Shown: positions 6,346 to 9,218 of the stretch, one piece after another | Numbering within the stretch: the first letter of the stretch is position 1 | How the letters are laid out: each line of letters opens with the position of its first letter | DNA from: a bacterium | Lineage (GTDB): Bacteria > Armatimonadota > HRBIN16 | Assembly: GCA_025057335.1 (NCBI GenBank) | Contig: JANWXG010000089.1 | Coordinates: 1 to 9,218 of the forward strand | Reading direction: 5' to 3' | Length of the DNA stretch: 9,218 nucleotides | Program-made: the position numbers and the translations under genes | Notes under the pieces: generated by a model | Databases searched by the model: none | The model's input: the letters and a program-made list of their open reading frames with translations, nothing else | What the model was told of the DNA's origin: nothing

Positions 6346-8712
6346 ATGGCTCGCTTCCGCACAGAGTATGGCTATTTCACCGAACCGGGTGACGAATATG
6401 TCATCACGCGCCCCGATACGCCTGCACCTTGGGTGAACGTGCTATCCAACGGCGACTACGGGATGGTGGTCTCTCAGATGGGAAGTGGTTACAGCTGGCG
6501 TACGCACGCCAGTATGAACCGCCTCACCCGCTGGGAGCAAGACCTCGTGCGCGACCGCTGGGGGAAATATCTCTATCTTCGCGATGTGGATACGGGCGCG
6601 TTCTGGAGCCCGACCTGGCATCCGTGCGCCGGCAGTCTGGAAACCTACCGCGTGCGGCACGGATGGGGCTACTCGGTCTTCGAGGGCGAGTATCAGGGAG
6701 TGATGAGCGAATTGACGCAATTTGTTCCTCTGCACGACCCCTGCGAGGTGTGGATTCTGCGCCTACACAACAGGGGCGAGGTAGCGCGCCGCCTGCAGGT
6801 CTTCTCCTATCTGGAATGGCTGCTGGGAACTGCTCCCGACTGGCACCGCGAGTTCCGGCGCCTGTTTATCGAGACTCGCTACGACCCAACACACGGCGTC
6901 TTGCTGGCAACCAACGTGCTCTGGGACCTGCCCGGCAGGGGAAACACGCACTGGAACAGCAGCTGGGACTACGTAGCGTTCCATAGCGCGTCGTGCCTGC
7001 CCGCGGGCTTCGACGGGGATAAGCGGGCGTTCCTAGGCAGATACGGTGACCTGGATGCACCCCGCGCCGTGCGAGAGGGTAGGTCGTTCGGCACGCAGGG
7101 GCGATGGGATGACCCTATCGCCAGTCTGCAGGTGGTTCTGGAGCTGGCGCCAGGCGACACGGTGGCGGTCGCGTTCGTGCTCGGCGCAACGGAGAGCGAG
7201 GAACAGGCGCTTGCTCTGGCAGAGAAGTATCGTCACCTGCCTGCCGTGCATGAGGCGCTCGCCGAGGTGAGGCGCTTCTGGAAGGAGACTGTGGGCGGAC
7301 TGCAGGTACACACGCCCGACGACGCCGTGAACCTGATGGCGAATGGCTGGCTGGCGTATCAGGCAATTTCCTGCCGATTGTGGGCGCGCACTGCTTACTA
7401 TCAGACGGGCGGCGCCTACGGCTATCGCGACCAGCTGCAGGACAGCCTCGTGTGGCTGCTGCTGGGACAGCCCGAGCGCACCCTAGAGCAAATCCGTCTG
7501 CACGCGGCGCACCAACACGCGGACGGCACCGTGCTCCACTGGTGGCATCCGCTGGCGGAGCAGGGCTTGCCCTCCTACTACAGTGACGACCTGCTGTGGT
7601 TGCCCTTCGTCACTTGGCACTACCTGCAGGAGACACGCGACCTAGGATGCCTGCAGGAGGAGATTCCGTTCTTCGATGGCGGTTCCGCTACTCTGCTGGA
7701 GCACTGCCTGCGCGCTTTCGAGAAGGCGCTGAGCCGACGGAGCGAACGTGGCTTGCCGCTGATTCTGCAGGCGGACTGGAACGACGGTTTGAACGCGGTC
7801 GGCATCGGCGGGAAGGGCGAGAGCATATGGATGGCGCATTTCCTGCACTACCTGCTCGTGCGCTGGGCGGAGCTGCCCGTTCTGGACGAGCAGACCGCCA
7901 GCCGTTTCCGCGCCGAGGCGCGCGCCCTGCGCGAGGCGGTGAACGCGCACAGCTGGGATGGCAAGTGGTATTGGGGTGCCACGACCGATTCGGGCAGGAA
8001 GTTGGGCTCTGCAGAGTGCGTTCAGGGACGTATCTTCCTCAACGTCCAGACGTGGTCCGTACTTGCCGAGACCGCCCCGCCCGACCGCGCTGAGCAGGCG
8101 ATGCAGTCTGCTCGCGAGCATCTGTACACTGATTACGGCGCGCTGTTGCTAGCGCCCGCATACAGCATTCCCGACCCCGAAATCGGCTACATTACCCGCT
8201 ACGCCCCTGGCACGCGCGAAAACGGCGGCGTCTATTCGCACGCGGCGTGCTGGGCAGTGCTGGCGGAGCGCGAGCTGCATGGAGCCACTGCTGCATACCA
8301 GCTGTGGCGGAGCTTCTGCCCCCCCGTTCGGGGCATGGAGCCAGAGCGCTACGCTGCCGAACCCTACGTCATGCCAGGCAACGTGGACGGTCCTGACTCA
8401 CCCTACGCGGGCAAGGGTGGCTGGACGTGGTATACCGGCTCTGCTGCATGGTATCTGCGCGCGCTGGTAGAGGGCGTGCTGGGCGTGCGGGCGACCTGGC
8501 AGGGGCTACAGGTGCAGGCGCAGCTGCCTGAGGGATGGGATGCTTTCCGTATTCAGCGACGGTTTCGGGGCGCCCTGTACGACATCCTCGTCCGCCGCGC
8601 ACAGCCGGGAGAGAGGGCAGCGTACTTCGTGGACGGACAGCGCTGGCAGGGAGAGGTGCTTCCCGTGTTTGAGGCAGGCACAAGCCATCGCGTGGAGGTA
8701 GTGGTGGAGTAG
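6346..8712 (+). CDS. GH94 disaccharide phosphorylase (cellobiose/chitobiose phosphorylase family)
   Basis: Encodes 788 aa, typical of GH94 cellobiose or chitobiose phosphorylases. ATG 6346 follows GAGGTG by 9 bases and starts directly on the family N-terminus (FRTEYGYFTEPGDEYVITRP, then NVLSNGDYGMVVSQMGSGYSW). Longer in-frame starts (6301, 6028) would add residues encoded by the hairpin repeats. The N-terminal beta-sandwich spans ~1-270, a helical linker follows, and the (alpha/alpha)6 barrel spans ~305-720 with RDQLQD (361-366), HWWHP (398-402), SDDLLWLP (413-420) and QADWNDGLN (475-483). The general acid Asp lies in DWND (D477 or D480). NGGVYSH (626-632) and YTGSA (696-700) match the phosphate-site region. 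No signal peptide is seen, so it acts in the cytoplasm, turning a beta-linked disaccharide and phosphate into alpha-sugar-1-phosphate plus a monosaccharide with inversion. Cellobiose is a likely substrate, but chitobiose or another cannot be excluded. Confidence 0.93.
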   Translation: MARFRTEYGYFTEPGDEYVITRPDTPAPWVNVLSNGDYGMVVSQMGSGYSWRTHASMNRLTRWEQDLVRDRWGKYLYLRDVDTGAFWSPTWHPCAGSLETYRVRHGWGYSVFEGEYQGVMSELTQFVPLHDPCEVWILRLHNRGEVARRLQVFSYLEWLLGTAPDWHREFRRLFIETRYDPTHGVLLATNVLWDLPGRGNTHWNSSWDYVAFHSASCLPAGFDGDKRAFLGRYGDLDAPRAVREGRSFGTQGRWDDPIASLQVVLELAPGDTVAVAFVLGATESEEQALALAEKYRHLPAVHEALAEVRRFWKETVGGLQVHTPDDAVNLMANGWLAYQAISCRLWARTAYYQTGGAYGYRDQLQDSLVWLLLGQPERTLEQIRLHAAHQHADGTVLHWWHPLAEQGLPSYYSDDLLWLPFVTWHYLQETRDLGCLQEEIPFFDGGSATLLEHCLRAFEKALSRRSERGLPLILQADWNDGLNAVGIGGKGESIWMAHFLHYLLVRWAELPVLDEQTASRFRAEARALREAVNAHSWDGKWYWGATTDSGRKLGSAECVQGRIFLNVQTWSVLAETAPPDRAEQAMQSAREHLYTDYGALLLAPAYSIPDPEIGYITRYAPGTRENGGVYSHAACWAVLAERELHGATAAYQLWRSFCPPVRGMEPERYAAEPYVMPGNVDGPDSPYAGKGGWTWYTGSAAWYLRALVEGVLGVRATWQGLQVQAQLPEGWDAFRIQRRFRGALYDILVRRAQPGERAAYFVDGQRWQGEVLPVFEAGTSHRVEVVVE

Positions 8713-8810
8713 GCTGCTCCACGTCATCTTTAGAACCAGCAGAACGAGGTCGCTTGCCGCGCTCAGAATAACAACCCTCAGGCGTTCGTCATAGAGGCAC
8801 GCATCTCATC
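8713..8810. other. Gap after the GH94 gene
   Basis: Ninety-eight bases between the GH94 stop codon and the inverted-repeat arm. I see no stem followed by a T-run, no promoter and no ORF. A short CGCTCAGAATAAC (8759-8771) may be a decayed end of the TGTCATTCTGAG-type element, but the match is too short to call. Confidence 0.4.
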
Positions 8811-8885
8811 GCTTCCGTCATCAGGTCACGACAGGACAAATTGGAGGGACGCGCTCCGTCGCGTCCACACACAGGGTCACGACGG
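8811..8885 (-). repeat. Right arm of the 75-base inverted repeat
   Basis: The inverted counterpart of 6141-6215. In order it holds a half hairpin GGTCACGACAGG (8824-8835), ACAAATT, the complete hairpin at 8843-8866, the spacer ACACACAG and a second half hairpin GGTCACGACGG (8875-8885). The arm begins 98 bases after the GH94 stop codon. Confidence 0.85.
8843..8866 (+). repeat. Hairpin repeat, GACGCG stem type
   Basis: GGAG (8843-8846) is followed by the perfect hairpin GGACGCG-CTCCGT-CGCGTCC (8847-8866). This is the clearest copy of the second stem type in plus orientation and shows that both stem types share the CTCCGT loop. Confidence 0.88.
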
Positions 8886-8912
8886 GCGCGGGTGCCAGGG
8901 CGCGCCATGTTG

Positions 8913-9151
8913 GTAGTCGCGCACGTCAGTGCGCTTCCTGTCATTCTGAAGTCTATGTTGTTTGTCAAGGAGAAGCACTCACGTGCTTCACTACAAGCTG
9001 TAGAGTTCGTCAGGTGCACTTTCGTGCTAGTAGTCGCGCACGTCCGTGCGACTTCTGTCATTCTGAAGCGCATGTTGCTCATCTAGGGGAAGCACTTACG
9101 TGCTTCACTACGAGCTGTCGTGCTAGTGGTAGCGCACGTCAGTGCGCTTCC
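8913..9151. repeat. Tandem hairpin-bearing repeat units (two full, one partial)
   Basis: Units begin at 8913, 9030 and 9126. The first is 117 bases, the second 96; the difference is one 21-base segment (9003-9023 approximately). Each full unit carries a first hairpin (GCGCAC-GTCA-GTGCGC in unit 1, CGCACG-TC-CGTGCG in unit 2), then CTGTCATTCTGA, then a second hairpin (GAAGCAC-TCAC-GTGCTTC in unit 1, loop TTAC in unit 2), then CTAC(A/G)AGCTGT. The third unit repeats 31 bases of the first exactly (8919-8949 and 9132-9162) and then runs into the long hairpin. No protein coding is convincing here. Confidence 0.8.
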
Positions 9152-9211
9152 TGTCATTCTGAGCGCTAGCGAAGAATCTCGGAGATGCTTCGCCTTCGGC
9201 TCAGCATGACA
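9152..9211. repeat. Sixty-base long-hairpin repeat (TGTCATTCTGAGC type)
   Basis: Outer arms TGTCATTCTGAGC (9152-9164) and GCTCAGCATGACA (9199-9211) pair at 12 of 13 positions. Inner arms GCGAAGAATCT (9169-9179) and AGATGCTTCGC (9183-9193) pair at 10 of 11, with a CGG tip. Similar TGTCATTCTGAG palindromes are, from general knowledge, common intergenic repeats in several bacterial phyla. Its left end is the sequence that also appears inside both tandem units just upstream. Confidence 0.85.
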
Positions 9212-9218
9212 ATCATGG

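Noticed and set aside
8841..9086. Short ORFs in the 3' repeat region on both strands
   Set aside because: They translate hairpin repeats (duplicated peptides such as VVAHV), lack ribosome sites and resemble no protein.

Overview
The window reads as a GC-rich bacterial chromosome segment carrying three large same-strand genes for carbohydrate breakdown, separated by intergenic DNA packed with short hairpin repeats. Family content (a Tat-exported GH116 enzyme with inserted domains, a GH94 phosphorylase, a secreted glycoside-hydrolase-like protein) together with dense palindromic repeats would fit Armatimonadota or a similar glycan-degrading, possibly thermophilic lineage. That assignment is a low-confidence inference; no rRNA, tRNA or marker gene is present.

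Layout. 1-209 is repeat-rich upstream DNA: an inverted hairpin pair, one chimeric hairpin, one divergent hairpin, then the ribosome binding site of gene 1. 210-2264 encodes a secreted 684-aa protein with the three-part plan of clan GH-D-like enzymes (beta-rich N-domain, TIM-barrel-like middle, small beta C-domain). After a 108-base gap free of repeats comes 2373-5924, a 1183-aa Tat-exported GH116 protein whose N-terminal domain seems to hold a GATase-like domain that is itself split by a jelly-roll-like domain. 5925-6345 is a 421-base repeat cluster. 6346-8712 encodes a 788-aa cytoplasmic GH94 disaccharide phosphorylase. 8713-9218 holds another hairpin copy, a set of tandem hairpin-bearing units and a 60-base long hairpin.

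How it could work together (inference): the Sec- and Tat-exported proteins would trim glycans outside the cytoplasm, and the GH94 enzyme would split an imported beta-linked disaccharide with phosphate, saving ATP. No transporter or regulator lies in the window, so the pathway is incomplete here.

The most notable non-coding signal is a hairpin family of about 24 bases whose loop is nearly constant (CTCCGT) while the stems change by compensatory pairs. It occurs singly or as head-to-head pairs, and one 75-base stretch of it reappears inverted on the far side of the GH94 gene. The repeats lie before gene 1 and on both sides of the GH94 gene but not between genes 1 and 2, which suggests that genes 1 and 2 form one transcription unit and GH94 another.
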